Shown here piece by piece: positions 34,796-43,238 of a stretch of 64,000 nucleotides of DNA. The DNA is taken from NCBI GenBank assembly GCA_937967995.1, contig CALBTB010000010.1:349649-413648 (forward strand). The letters are read 5' to 3'. The notes beneath the pieces were generated by a model. It had not been told where the DNA came from. It searched no databases and saw nothing but the letters and a program-made list of their open reading frames with translations. The first letter of the stretch is position 1, and each line of letters starts with the position of its first letter. The DNA is from an uncultured Gammaproteobacteria bacterium. Lineage in GTDB: Bacteria; Pseudomonadota; Gammaproteobacteria; UBA6429; Thiohalophilaceae. Both the position numbers and the translations under genes were made by a program.

Positions 34796-36343
34796 ATGGA
34801 AATGATTATTGCAGGATTGCTGGACTCCGTGTCACCAGCCAGCCTGATGTTTGTACTACTGGGTGTCACGATTGGTGTGATGATCGGAGCCATCCCAGGT
34901 ATTAATGGGCCTATGGCCATTGCCTTGTTCATTCCGGTCACCTATTACATGTCACCCCTGACCGCCATTGGTTTTCTGGTGGGGTTAAATAAAGGCGCCT
35001 TTTTCGGTGGCGCCGTATCGGCCGTATTGTTGCGCACACCGGGCACACCGGAAGCGGCCGCAACGTCCTGGGATGGTTACGCACTCACCCAGCAGGGCAA
35101 GGGTGAAAAGGCATTACGGATGGCGCTTTATAGTTCGGTTGCAGGCGACTTTATCTCAACCATGGTGCTGATTTTGATTGCTGCACCCCTTGCTGCCGTG
35201 GCTCTGTTCATGGGGCCTCCTGAAATCTTCGCCTTAATTTCGCTGGCGCTCACTGTTATCGCCGGTATCGGTACCAATTCAATCAGCCGTGGATTGATTG
35301 CCGCCGGTTTTGGCATTCTGATTGGGTTAATCGGTACTGAACCGGTCACGGCATTGCCGCGACTAACCTTTGATGTTTATCAACTTGAAAGTGGTCTGTC
35401 ACTTATACCGGTGGCAATAGGCCTGTTGGCGTTTTCTGAAATCCTGATTCAACTGGAAAAGTTCACCAAAAAAGGTGGTGCTGAGCATTCGGCCAATGTG
35501 TTTTCAACCAGACGCGAAGATCGCTTTTTATCCATAAAAGAATTTCTGTCCAATACTAAAACGTTATTACGTGGCAGTTTAATCGGTATTGGTGTGGGAG
35601 CGATGCCGGGGCTGGGCGCACCGGTGGCGTCGTTTATGTCTTACGACCAGGCCATGAAACGTTCAAAACACAAAGAAGAGTTTGGCAAGGGACGGCTGGA
35701 AGGTATCGGTGCGTCCGAATCTGCTAACAGTGCCGTGGTCGGCGCCAGTCTGATTCCGTTATTTGTACTGGGTATTCCCGGTAACCTGGCAGTCGCTATG
35801 TTAATGGGTGCGTTCATGATTCACGGCATGCAACCGGGCCCATTGTTGTTCAAGGAAAATGCGCAGCTTATGTATGGCATCTACGGCAGCCTTGTGCTGG
35901 CCAGCCTGTTTTTATTGTTGATTGGCCGCTTTGGGTTACGCCTGTTTTGCAAGGCCGTGGATATACCAGCCATGATTCTGTATCCGATAGTTATATTTAC
36001 CTGTGTCATGGGGGCTTACCTGGGGCAATCATCCATATTTGACGTTGGTGTGATGCTGACGTTTGGCTTCATCGGTTACTTCATGCGCAAGTTTGATTTT
36101 TCATACGTGGCGCTACTGATTGGTTTTATTCTTGCTCCTGAATGGGAGCGTGCCCTGCAACAGGTTGTCATCATTTCACAATATGATACGTACATGTTCT
36201 TCCAGCGCCCGGTCGCCATGATCCTGATGGCACTGACCCTGTTTGTTGTCGCGCGCACATTCTGGAACAACATCAAGGCCGGACGTAAGCGGCGCGCAAC
36301 TGCTGCTGCCGCCGCAGCTGCAGGGCAACACAAGAGCGACTAA
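34796..36343 (+). CDS. tctA: Tripartite tricarboxylate transporter large membrane subunit TctA
   Basis: 515-residue, roughly 11-12-helix channel subunit. The two family repeats are visible: GVMIGAIPGINGPMAIALFI near residue 25 and GVGAMPGLGAPVASFMSYDQ near residue 265. The C-terminal tail is basic and Ala-rich (RRATAAAAAAAGQHKSD). It couples solute uptake to an ion gradient. It is 28 nt after tctB and 26 nt before the DUF3604 gene. Confidence 0.95.
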   Translation: MEMIIAGLLDSVSPASLMFVLLGVTIGVMIGAIPGINGPMAIALFIPVTYYMSPLTAIGFLVGLNKGAFFGGAVSAVLLRTPGTPEAAATSWDGYALTQQGKGEKALRMALYSSVAGDFISTMVLILIAAPLAAVALFMGPPEIFALISLALTVIAGIGTNSISRGLIAAGFGILIGLIGTEPVTALPRLTFDVYQLESGLSLIPVAIGLLAFSEILIQLEKFTKKGGAEHSANVFSTRREDRFLSIKEFLSNTKTLLRGSLIGIGVGAMPGLGAPVASFMSYDQAMKRSKHKEEFGKGRLEGIGASESANSAVVGASLIPLFVLGIPGNLAVAMLMGAFMIHGMQPGPLLFKENAQLMYGIYGSLVLASLFLLLIGRFGLRLFCKAVDIPAMILYPIVIFTCVMGAYLGQSSIFDVGVMLTFGFIGYFMRKFDFSYVALLIGFILAPEWERALQQVVIISQYDTYMFFQRPVAMILMALTLFVVARTFWNNIKAGRKRRATAAAAAAAGQHKSD

Positions 36344-36368
36344 AAATTAAAGTAAAGAGGTTATCGCC

Positions 36369-38753
36369 ATGAAAAAAATGACTGACGCCGAATTAAAAAA
36401 GCATCTGGGTGACTATCTTGCACCGGCTGGCTTATATGACAAAACCAAAGATATGGATTTTCTCGGTAAAGTCAGTATTAATGTCGAAGAGATCGTGGCC
36501 GGTTCCTGGCAGGAAGTGATCATCGATTATGAAGTCGGTGCCGCCGGTATGGCAGACGGTTCCTGGTTTAAAGCCACGTTTCGTTTTTATTCGGACTGGG
36601 AACTGTTTCAGACAACCGATCCCAAAGCGGCCAATTACGTCTCTGCCGAATATCACGCCGGGCCAACGGTTGAAGGGCAAAGCCCGGCATCGGTGCAAAA
36701 ATTGTCGGTTCGCTTTGATCAGAAAGGCCATGAACGGCCATTTCAGAAAGCCGTCATCGTCGACACCTTTGACGGTTATCTCAAAGCCGGTGATCATATC
36801 GTTATTCGTATGGGTGATCGCCGTTTCGGTGGGCCGGGTACCCGCATACAAACCTTTACCGAGCACGATTTCAAATTCCGTTGCTATGTCGACCCGTTAG
36901 GCACATCACGCTTTGCCGCTGTTAAACCGGACCTGGTGGTCAACATCAAACCCGGTGTCCCCGCTTTATTGCAATGGGCCGGTTCACGACTCGTAAAAAA
37001 GGGCGAGAAACTGCCACTGCGTGTGCGTATCGAAGACGAATGGGGCAACACCTGCTGGGATCAGCCGGAAAAAGTACGTGTTGTCGCTACGCTGGATGGC
37101 AAGCCTTGCTACAAAAAAGATATTACCCTTTCCAAAACCGGCTGGGCCGTGTCATTACTGGAAGACATGCCCACCGACAAACCCGGTGAGCTGGCAATCA
37201 CCGCCAGTATGCCGTCGCATGTGGCGGTCAAGGATCAAACCTTTTATGTCACGGTGGACAAGGACCTGGACTTTCCACGGATTTTTTATACAGACCTGCA
37301 CGTGCACTCCAACGACACCATCGGTACCAATTCCACCGAATACAACCTGACCTATGGTCGCGATGTTACCGGGCTGGATGTACTCGCCTTTGCACATAAC
37401 GATTTTAATATCACCGCTGAGCGTTGGCTGAAAACCGTGGAACTGATTCGCGAGATCACGACAGACGGTGAGTTCGTAGCGTATCCCGGCACCGAGTGGT
37501 GTGGCAGTTCCTGTGCCGGTGGCGATCACAACGTGGTTTTTCTGCATGATGACGACCCGGAGTTTCCGTTTTTAAAAGACGGAACCCATGTACGTTCGGT
37601 TGACTGGAACGAAGATTCCGGTACAACCGAAGCCGTACCCGGTGCCTGGCCACTGGAAGAGCTGTGGGTCGCTTACGCAAAAGATCCGGAAGGCCATTTA
37701 TTAATTCCGCACGTGGGAGGCCGGCGCTGTATTCTGGACTGGCACTATCCCAAACTCGAACGGCTGATCGAAATCGGCTCTGCCTGGGGGCATTTCGGCT
37801 GGTTGTACCAGGAAGCGATGGAACGCGGCTATAAAATTGGCGCCAGCATGGCCGGGGACGAACACCGCGGCCGTTGTGGTGGTGGTGTGCCGGGAACCGC
37901 CGTGTTTGGCACCAAGGGCGGCATCTCGGGCGTTATCGCACCGGAATTGTCCCGTAAAGCCATCGCCAAGGCGTTACGTGAACGCCATACCTTTGCCTCG
38001 ACCGGTGAACGTACCTACGGACTGATTACCTGCGGTAAGCACCTAATGGGTGATGAATTCGAACACAAAGGCGCAGCACAGGTTAACTACCGTTTTCTTG
38101 GTGACAAGGGCTGGGATGAACTGGTGGCCTACGATCACAGTGGTGAGATCTGGCGCCGCAACCTGCATGCGGAACTGGGTTATTCAAAACGCAAAGTCCG
38201 TTTTCGTTGGGGCGGGGCACGCATCAAGGATCGCTATCGCTGGGCAGTCTGGAAAGGCACCATTACGATTACCAATGCGGTGATCAACGAATTCGTCGGT
38301 CTCGGCTTTGAACACCTGGAAGAAACCTGCTGGCGACAAAGTGCAACAACCATTGGATTCAAGAGTGACACCTACGGCGATATCGATGCGATTGAAATGG
38401 ATGTATCACACCTTGAAACGGCCCGTATCGTTATTGAAGGTACAATTGATGGTTACGTAAAAGTGGGTGACCCGTTAAAAGGCAACCCGTTTGTGCACTG
38501 CCCGACGTTTCGCTGGGAACTTACCGGTGCGGAACTACTGGAATTAGCGCACATGAAAAAGGATTTGCCCGGCGTGGATATGTTTTTAGCTATGGATCGC
38601 TTGAGCGATTCAACGCCGCCGCGCGAAGTCACCGGCAATTTTGAAGTGGGACCGACCAATGGTCCACATGGGCATCGCCCGGTTTACATGGTGGCGCACC
38701 AGGGCGATGATGCCAAGGTCTGGACATCGGCGTTGTTTATTACCTTCAAATAG
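36369..38753 (+). CDS. DUF3604-family protein with PHP-like metallohydrolase domain
   Basis: 794-residue protein without a signal peptide, so presumably cytoplasmic. The N-terminal 300 residues are beta-rich. A PHP-like metal-binding region then runs from about 305: FYTDLHVHSND (HxH), AFAHNDF near 341, YPGTEWCG near 373, GGDHNVVFLHDDD near 385, LIPHVGGRR near 446 and AGDEHRGRCGGG near 496. These His/Asp/Glu sites suggest a two- or three-metal hydrolase. DUF3604 has no established function that I know. Its position as the last gene of a TTT transporter operon suggests it acts on the imported compound. Confidence 0.85.
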   Translation: MKKMTDAELKKHLGDYLAPAGLYDKTKDMDFLGKVSINVEEIVAGSWQEVIIDYEVGAAGMADGSWFKATFRFYSDWELFQTTDPKAANYVSAEYHAGPTVEGQSPASVQKLSVRFDQKGHERPFQKAVIVDTFDGYLKAGDHIVIRMGDRRFGGPGTRIQTFTEHDFKFRCYVDPLGTSRFAAVKPDLVVNIKPGVPALLQWAGSRLVKKGEKLPLRVRIEDEWGNTCWDQPEKVRVVATLDGKPCYKKDITLSKTGWAVSLLEDMPTDKPGELAITASMPSHVAVKDQTFYVTVDKDLDFPRIFYTDLHVHSNDTIGTNSTEYNLTYGRDVTGLDVLAFAHNDFNITAERWLKTVELIREITTDGEFVAYPGTEWCGSSCAGGDHNVVFLHDDDPEFPFLKDGTHVRSVDWNEDSGTTEAVPGAWPLEELWVAYAKDPEGHLLIPHVGGRRCILDWHYPKLERLIEIGSAWGHFGWLYQEAMERGYKIGASMAGDEHRGRCGGGVPGTAVFGTKGGISGVIAPELSRKAIAKALRERHTFASTGERTYGLITCGKHLMGDEFEHKGAAQVNYRFLGDKGWDELVAYDHSGEIWRRNLHAELGYSKRKVRFRWGGARIKDRYRWAVWKGTITITNAVINEFVGLGFEHLEETCWRQSATTIGFKSDTYGDIDAIEMDVSHLETARIVIEGTIDGYVKVGDPLKGNPFVHCPTFRWELTGAELLELAHMKKDLPGVDMFLAMDRLSDSTPPREVTGNFEVGPTNGPHGHRPVYMVAHQGDDAKVWTSALFITFK

Positions 38754-38787
38754 TTACAACAACGATAAATAGCGTAGTGCTTGCACG

Positions 38788-38813
38788 GCCACCTTAACGG
38801 GTGGCTTTTTTTT
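38788..38813 (+). terminator. Rho-independent terminator of the tct-DUF3604 operon
   Basis: GCCACC (38788-38793) pairs with GGTGGC (38800-38805) and is followed directly by eight T residues. It lies 35 nt after the DUF3604 stop. The T-run touches the stop codon of the convergent gene. Confidence 0.85.
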
Positions 38814-39723
38814 ACGCTGAGTGAATGCGCTCCAGACCGTGTGTCTGAATAATCCCGGTGACCTGTTTATCAAACACAAATTCCATAAGCGGCGCGGAAT
38901 AACGGTTTTCGGTTTTAAGGCGAGCAATATGATAGGTCGTGCAAATATTACCACTTGGTGGTTGCGGATTATCCTTACTACCGCCCAGTGGAATAAAGTC
39001 AAAGTCGTTTGGAAAAATGCGCGTATAACGCAATGCCAGATGATAATAGACCATCGCTACGTCAGCCCGGCCGTTGTAAAGTGCCTGTGGAGCTTCGCGG
39101 TGATGAATGCGCTCGCCGTACAGCGTGCGTGTACTGTCAGCAATTTTAACCTGAAGCGCATCGCTATCGAGTTCTTGCGCGCTCGCCAGGTTTACTAATG
39201 ACTGGCTATAGACCTCGTAACTGGTCGTCTCCGTGTGCGGATTGGAAATAAACAGCCGCACATCGTCACGTATCACGTCAGCAATGGACTGAATGTTGTT
39301 TGGATTGCCCTTGCGCACAAGCAACACGTTTCCACGACTGCGCATAAACGGCTGATGATGATCGATATGTCCGTCCTGCTGCAAACGGGCCATGATCTCC
39401 GGTGGGCTGATAAAAATATCCGGCACGCAGGTCAGGCACAGGTTGCCCAGCCACAGGTGGCCGGCTTCGAGATAATCGAGCAGAACACCGGGCGGGGTGG
39501 TGGTGTAGAAGATGTCGTCCAGGTTGGTGTGCCGCGATCGAAAGGCACGCAGGATGGCCTCCAGCGCCATGTGATGATTGCCGTCGGAGAACACCACCAG
39601 ACCGGCACTGAGCGGGTCGCCGTGAAAATCCAGGCATAGATTGGAGCCGGCATGCGACCAGCGCAGGCCTCCCTCATTGCGATGAGAGGCGGATTCCAAC
39701 GTCCATGGAAGCGAGTCCGACAT
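38812..39723 (-). CDS. PBP2-fold substrate-binding-like protein
   Basis: Type 2 periplasmic-binding-protein fold: VVFSDGNHHMALEAILRAFR at the start, DIFISPPEIM and GNVLLVRKGNPNNIQSIADV in the middle, and YNGRADVAMVYYHLALRY near the end resemble molybdate/tungstate-type or LysR-effector domains. From the ATG at 39723 there is no signal peptide; from the frame start at 39759 a short hydrophobic stretch (LFLFCPILAVM) would be added. It may be a cytoplasmic sensor or a poorly predicted exported receptor. It converges on the DUF3604 gene. Confidence 0.55.
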   Translation of the reverse strand: MSDSLPWTLESASHRNEGGLRWSHAGSNLCLDFHGDPLSAGLVVFSDGNHHMALEAILRAFRSRHTNLDDIFYTTTPPGVLLDYLEAGHLWLGNLCLTCVPDIFISPPEIMARLQQDGHIDHHQPFMRSRGNVLLVRKGNPNNIQSIADVIRDDVRLFISNPHTETTSYEVYSQSLVNLASAQELDSDALQVKIADSTRTLYGERIHHREAPQALYNGRADVAMVYYHLALRYTRIFPNDFDFIPLGGSKDNPQPPSGNICTTYHIARLKTENRYSAPLMEFVFDKQVTGIIQTHGLERIHSA

Positions 39724-39875
39724 GACCGCCAGAATAGGGCAAAACAGGAATAAATGCAATCAGAACAGGGACTTAGCTCAGCGCGGTCAGGCCGGGCGAC
39801 ATCCCGAACGCTTGACAAATGGGCCACAAAAAACCAGAATGCGCGGCTTCCCGCAGAAGACAGATTTACCACAAC

Positions 39876-39952
<77 letters not shown>

Positions 39953-40141
39953 TCTCAACCTGTCCCAGATATATACAAGTTGTAAGCACGCCTGTTGCAT
40001 CTAGCAGGTTAAGCAGTTAGTTCAGTTAATCCCAGAAGCAAGTACATCTGTTGTAAGAAACAAGCTGTAATCCGATTGAACATGATTATTTTCTGAAGTC
40101 TGAAAATAGCGACCGAAAGATAATCTCAAAGGAGCAGAGCT

Positions 40142-40402
40142 ATGGAATATTTTAAACTTAAGACAGTGGCGATAGTAGTGATAACAGGTATGATTTATAC
40201 TCAAATCAGCCTTGCAGATAGCCGACGTGTTGATGGGAAGGATCCGGAAAGAGGTATAATTAACAAAAACGAAAGAAAGCAACTCAAAGAAAACCGGCTG
40301 CAAGATGAACACAACAGATCGAAAAAAGGTGTACTGCCAAAAGATGCAGATGTCTTTGAGCATGTGCACGAAAGGCATAAGAAAGAATTGGGTAATCAAT
40401 GA
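40142..40402 (+). CDS. Small exported protein of unknown function
   Basis: 86 residues. AAAGGAG precedes the ATG by 8 nt, a strong ribosome-binding site. A signal peptide (VAIVVITGMIYTQISLADS) is followed by a short, very charged and probably helical mature part of about 60 residues (NKNERKQLKENRLQDEHNRS). I do not recognise it. It is bracketed by the tRNA and by a perfect 16-bp hairpin, so it is probably a monocistronic unit. Confidence 0.6.
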   Translation: MEYFKLKTVAIVVITGMIYTQISLADSRRVDGKDPERGIINKNERKQLKENRLQDEHNRSKKGVLPKDADVFEHVHERHKKELGNQ

Positions 40403-40406
40403 GCTA

Positions 40407-40448
40407 TTAATGTCGCCTCACCGTGGTCTAATGGTGAGGCGACATTAA
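40407..40448. terminator. 16-bp perfect hairpin after the small exported protein
   Basis: TTAATGTCGCCTCACC (40407-40422) pairs perfectly with GGTGAGGCGACATTAA (40433-40448), with a 10-nt loop, starting 4 nt after the stop. The following sequence has few T residues, so it may terminate weakly or act as a 3' stabiliser. Confidence 0.6.
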
Positions 40449-40492
40449 CTATGATTTATCAAATGTCAAAATCATTGTGATAAAAATCTAAA

Positions 40493-40813
40493 ATGGATAG
40501 CAATAAACTAGCAAGACAGTTTATCGACTATTTCTGTAAGGCAGACATCGACAGTATTGAATCTCTGCTGGCCGACCGATTTATCCTCAAAGGCCCGTTG
40601 TTTGAGTTCAGTTCACGGCAGGAGTATATCGACTCATTGGTCGATAATCTGGAGGCTGATCCCAAGGCCGTGACTTTATCAGTAGTAAGTGATGGTAACG
40701 AAGCCGCGGCGTTCTTTATTTACAACGGAAACACAATCGGACAGCTTTTTCGTTGCGAAGCGGGTAAGATAGTAGAAACGATTCTGGTGTTCGACACACA
40801 GCGGGTTACCTGA
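40493..40813 (+). CDS. SnoaL/NTF2-like protein
   Basis: 106-residue alpha+beta protein. NKLARQFIDYFCKADIDSIE followed by LLADRFILKGPLFEFSSRQE is the usual start of an NTF2-like/SnoaL cone fold. The ligand or reaction is unknown. It begins a run of closely spaced plus-strand genes (spacings 14, 0, 21 and 7 nt) that leads to rtcB. Confidence 0.6.
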   Translation: MDSNKLARQFIDYFCKADIDSIESLLADRFILKGPLFEFSSRQEYIDSLVDNLEADPKAVTLSVVSDGNEAAAFFIYNGNTIGQLFRCEAGKIVETILVFDTQRVT

Positions 40814-40827
40814 CGAGCTACCGGGTT

Positions 40828-41241
40828 ATGACAAACATGAAACTGATACTAAACGGCGATCCCCTCGACAGTACCGTTGATGACGGGCTCATTATGCGCA
40901 GCATCTATTCGTTGACGGGTGAGGGTGACTCATTTGCCATTTTATCGAAAGATGACATGACCTATATACAAACCGCCGGTGGCCCGAACAGCGGTTTCAT
41001 TCTTGAATATCAGGACGGGTCACTCGATAAACACTTCACGTGTACCAATCAGAACCTGACGGCGGCGCAGGTCGTCAATGCATTTCAGAGTTACACTAAA
41101 CAGGATGGCCGCTGGCAACAGGAGTTTGAGTGGGAGACAGCCGGGCTCGGCACCGAAGGTGGTAGTAGTAGCGTCGGAACCATTCTTATCCTACTAATCC
41201 TTGTGATAGCGGTGGTGGGTTTTATTATCTGGAAAAAGTAG
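40828..41241 (+). CDS. Tail-anchored protein of unknown function
   Basis: 137 residues: a soluble N-terminal domain of about 110 residues, a Gly/Ser linker (GTEGGSSS), then one C-terminal membrane helix (GTILILLILVIAVVGFIIW) ending in KK. This is the pattern of a C-tail-anchored inner-membrane protein with its domain in the cytoplasm. I do not recognise the soluble domain. Its stop is immediately followed by the next ATG. Confidence 0.6.
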   Translation: MTNMKLILNGDPLDSTVDDGLIMRSIYSLTGEGDSFAILSKDDMTYIQTAGGPNSGFILEYQDGSLDKHFTCTNQNLTAAQVVNAFQSYTKQDGRWQQEFEWETAGLGTEGGSSSVGTILILLILVIAVVGFIIWKK

Positions 41242-41715
41242 ATGAACATCTTCATCCTGGATAAGAATATCGATAAATGCGCCCGCTATCATTGCGATCA
41301 ACATGTCATAAAAATGATACTCGAAAGTGTGCAGATGCTATGCACTGCGCTGAATAAAAAGGGCTTTACCACGCCTTATAAGTCAACGCATGTTAAACAC
41401 CCCTGTGTGCTCTGGGTCGAGCACTCGTTTGCGAATTTCCTGTGGCTGGAAAAGCTGGCAATGGCCCTAAACGGCGAGTACCGGTACCGGTTTGACAAGG
41501 ACACCGATCACAAGTCCATCCATGTACTGGATGACATTGCCGACTACACTTATGAAGACCGGGGACTGACGGATTTTGCCCAGGCCATGCCGGATAAATA
41601 CAAGGTAAAGGGTGATGCGGTGAAAGCCTACCGAAAGTTCTATATCGGGGAGAAAATGAGTTTTGCCAAATGGACTAAACGGCGCGTGCCGGTCTGGATA
41701 CGCAATCGAAACTAG
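41242..41715 (+). CDS. Conserved protein of a phage-associated family
   Basis: 157 residues. The start NIFILDKNIDKCARYHCDQH followed by VIKMILESVQMLCTAL is a pattern I associate with a conserved family found in phages and scattered bacteria; the His/Cys/Asp-rich N-terminus suggests metal or nucleic-acid chemistry. The function is not established. No gap separates it from the upstream gene, and AT content is higher than in the flanking housekeeping genes. Confidence 0.55.
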   Translation: MNIFILDKNIDKCARYHCDQHVIKMILESVQMLCTALNKKGFTTPYKSTHVKHPCVLWVEHSFANFLWLEKLAMALNGEYRYRFDKDTDHKSIHVLDDIADYTYEDRGLTDFAQAMPDKYKVKGDAVKAYRKFYIGEKMSFAKWTKRRVPVWIRNRN

Positions 41716-41736
41716 CCAGTGTAAAAGGAGGGAACC

Positions 41737-42225
41737 ATGAGCACATTTGCATATGCAGCCTTAACAAACATTCATGAAGACACCAGGAAAACCAGGCAAC
41801 CATCCGGGATTAAAGGTTACATCGACGCCATGGCGGCGTTAGTTCCAGCCGAGATACTCACGTTACATGCCCTGATGCTGTCAGCAACCACTGAAATCAT
41901 TCAGAATGAGAACAGTACGCCCATCACAAAAATAACCGATCCCGTCACGCTGGAATATGCCTTCTGGGGTCTGGTGGTGCTCAGCGTGGTGATTTTTGTG
42001 GCGACACGATTCAAGCGCTGGACCAGTCTGGATTACCTTCGTATGTTGATCCCACCGGCGGCCTTTGTGGTCTGGACCATGCTGCAACGCACGACGGCTT
42101 TTGATGTAATCGGAGCAGACCTGGCTGAAGCACCACGTACCGTTATTGCACTGTTCGCTGCAGCGATTCTTGGATTGATTGCCGGTTCACTGGCGATGAA
42201 GGCGGAAAAGTCTGACTCAGGTTGA
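41737..42225 (+). CDS. Predicted multi-pass membrane protein
   Basis: 162 residues, preceded by AGGAGGG. An N-terminal soluble and amphipathic part (YIDAMAALVPAEILTLHALM) is followed by three clear helices (about 68-88, 95-112 and 132-155). I do not recognise the family. It sits in the tRNA-rtcB block and is separated from the next membrane protein by 7 nt, so the two are probably co-expressed. Confidence 0.55.
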   Translation: MSTFAYAALTNIHEDTRKTRQPSGIKGYIDAMAALVPAEILTLHALMLSATTEIIQNENSTPITKITDPVTLEYAFWGLVVLSVVIFVATRFKRWTSLDYLRMLIPPAAFVVWTMLQRTTAFDVIGADLAEAPRTVIALFAAAILGLIAGSLAMKAEKSDSG

Positions 42226-42232
42226 GATAGCC

Positions 42233-42865
42233 ATGCGTATATTTAATAAGCAAGCCTTGTTGCAGTTCCTGACAGAAGTTTTTGGCGAGTCAATATTTGA
42301 TCCAATATATAAAGCATTGGCTGGTGCCGGTGCCATTGTCCTGTTATTCAAGATCATCGTATCTGTCATAGAATTATTTTCTGATATCACCGTTCCGGAA
42401 ATATTAGCTGGCCCTGTTTTCTGGCAGATTTTTATTTCATTTCTAATTCTACTGAGCCATGGCCAGAAAATAGACGCTACTATGGATAGAGATGTAAACA
42501 TATTCAGATACTGGCTATTCAGGATAATTGAACTCCTGGCAGTAATTACCAGTTTTGGCGCAGTTGGTTTAATTGTTGTGTATGTTGCGGATTTACTGCC
42601 GTTTGCATTTTTTGGGCTGGCAGTCATGCTTGTTGCTATCATTGTGCGTCGCTGGTTAACAGACAGTATAAATGCATGGTTGCAGATTTTACGTTTCTTT
42701 TCGGTAATCTGGTTTATATATCTTGGATATGTGGTTAACTCAGGTGGAGACGCAAATAGCGGGTATATTTATTTAATCAGTATTATACTTCTGTTGTTTT
42801 ATATATTTCTTATTTATATAAGAATTGTCCAGGACCGTCAGGAAGCAAAAGCCAAAAAAGGATGA
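42233..42865 (+). CDS. Predicted polytopic membrane protein, AT-rich
   Basis: 210 residues with five or six hydrophobic helices (about 25-48, 58-76, 93-118, 120-135, 142-160, 175-198) and a basic C-terminus (DRQEAKAKKG). No recognised domain. Codon use is visibly more AT-rich than the surrounding genes, consistent with acquisition from elsewhere. It is followed 43 nt later by another membrane protein. Confidence 0.55.
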   Translation: MRIFNKQALLQFLTEVFGESIFDPIYKALAGAGAIVLLFKIIVSVIELFSDITVPEILAGPVFWQIFISFLILLSHGQKIDATMDRDVNIFRYWLFRIIELLAVITSFGAVGLIVVYVADLLPFAFFGLAVMLVAIIVRRWLTDSINAWLQILRFFSVIWFIYLGYVVNSGGDANSGYIYLISIILLLFYIFLIYIRIVQDRQEAKAKKG

Positions 42866-42908
42866 GGAAAGAATACACAATATTTCATGTTACGGTGACA
42901 GAGCTGTA

Positions 42909-43238
42909 ATGACCGACACACTGTATCTGAGCCTGCTCTTCCCCTATGCATTGGTACTGATATGGGTAGTGAAGAAACTCAACTTCGCCATGTTGCCAAC
43001 CTTATTACTGTGCATTGTGACAATGGGCGTGGTCTGGGCAATATTTTATGCGGCTGTCTATTGGGCCGAGCCAGATCCGGAACTGGCATTTGCAAGTGTC
43101 GAAGAAATCATGCACGAGAGTAATTACGACTGGTATCTGCGCTACATTGCTGAACTATGGGGCTGGTTTGCAGGGTTGGTCTTTTTTTGGTGTTGTTGGG
43201 CAATTGCCTGGGCATTCTTCAGAATAATAAAAACATGA
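42909..43238 (+). CDS. Small membrane protein coupled to rtcB
   Basis: 109 residues from the ATG at 42909; the frame is open upstream to 42825, but that part overlaps the previous gene. Three membrane helices (about 5-22, 28-52, 80-105), with an acidic loop (EPDPELAFASVEEIMHES). Unrecognised. The stop codon overlaps the rtcB start as ATGA, so it is translated with the RNA ligase. Confidence 0.5.
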   Translation: MTDTLYLSLLFPYALVLIWVVKKLNFAMLPTLLLCIVTMGVVWAIFYAAVYWAEPDPELAFASVEEIMHESNYDWYLRYIAELWGWFAGLVFFWCCWAIAWAFFRIIKT

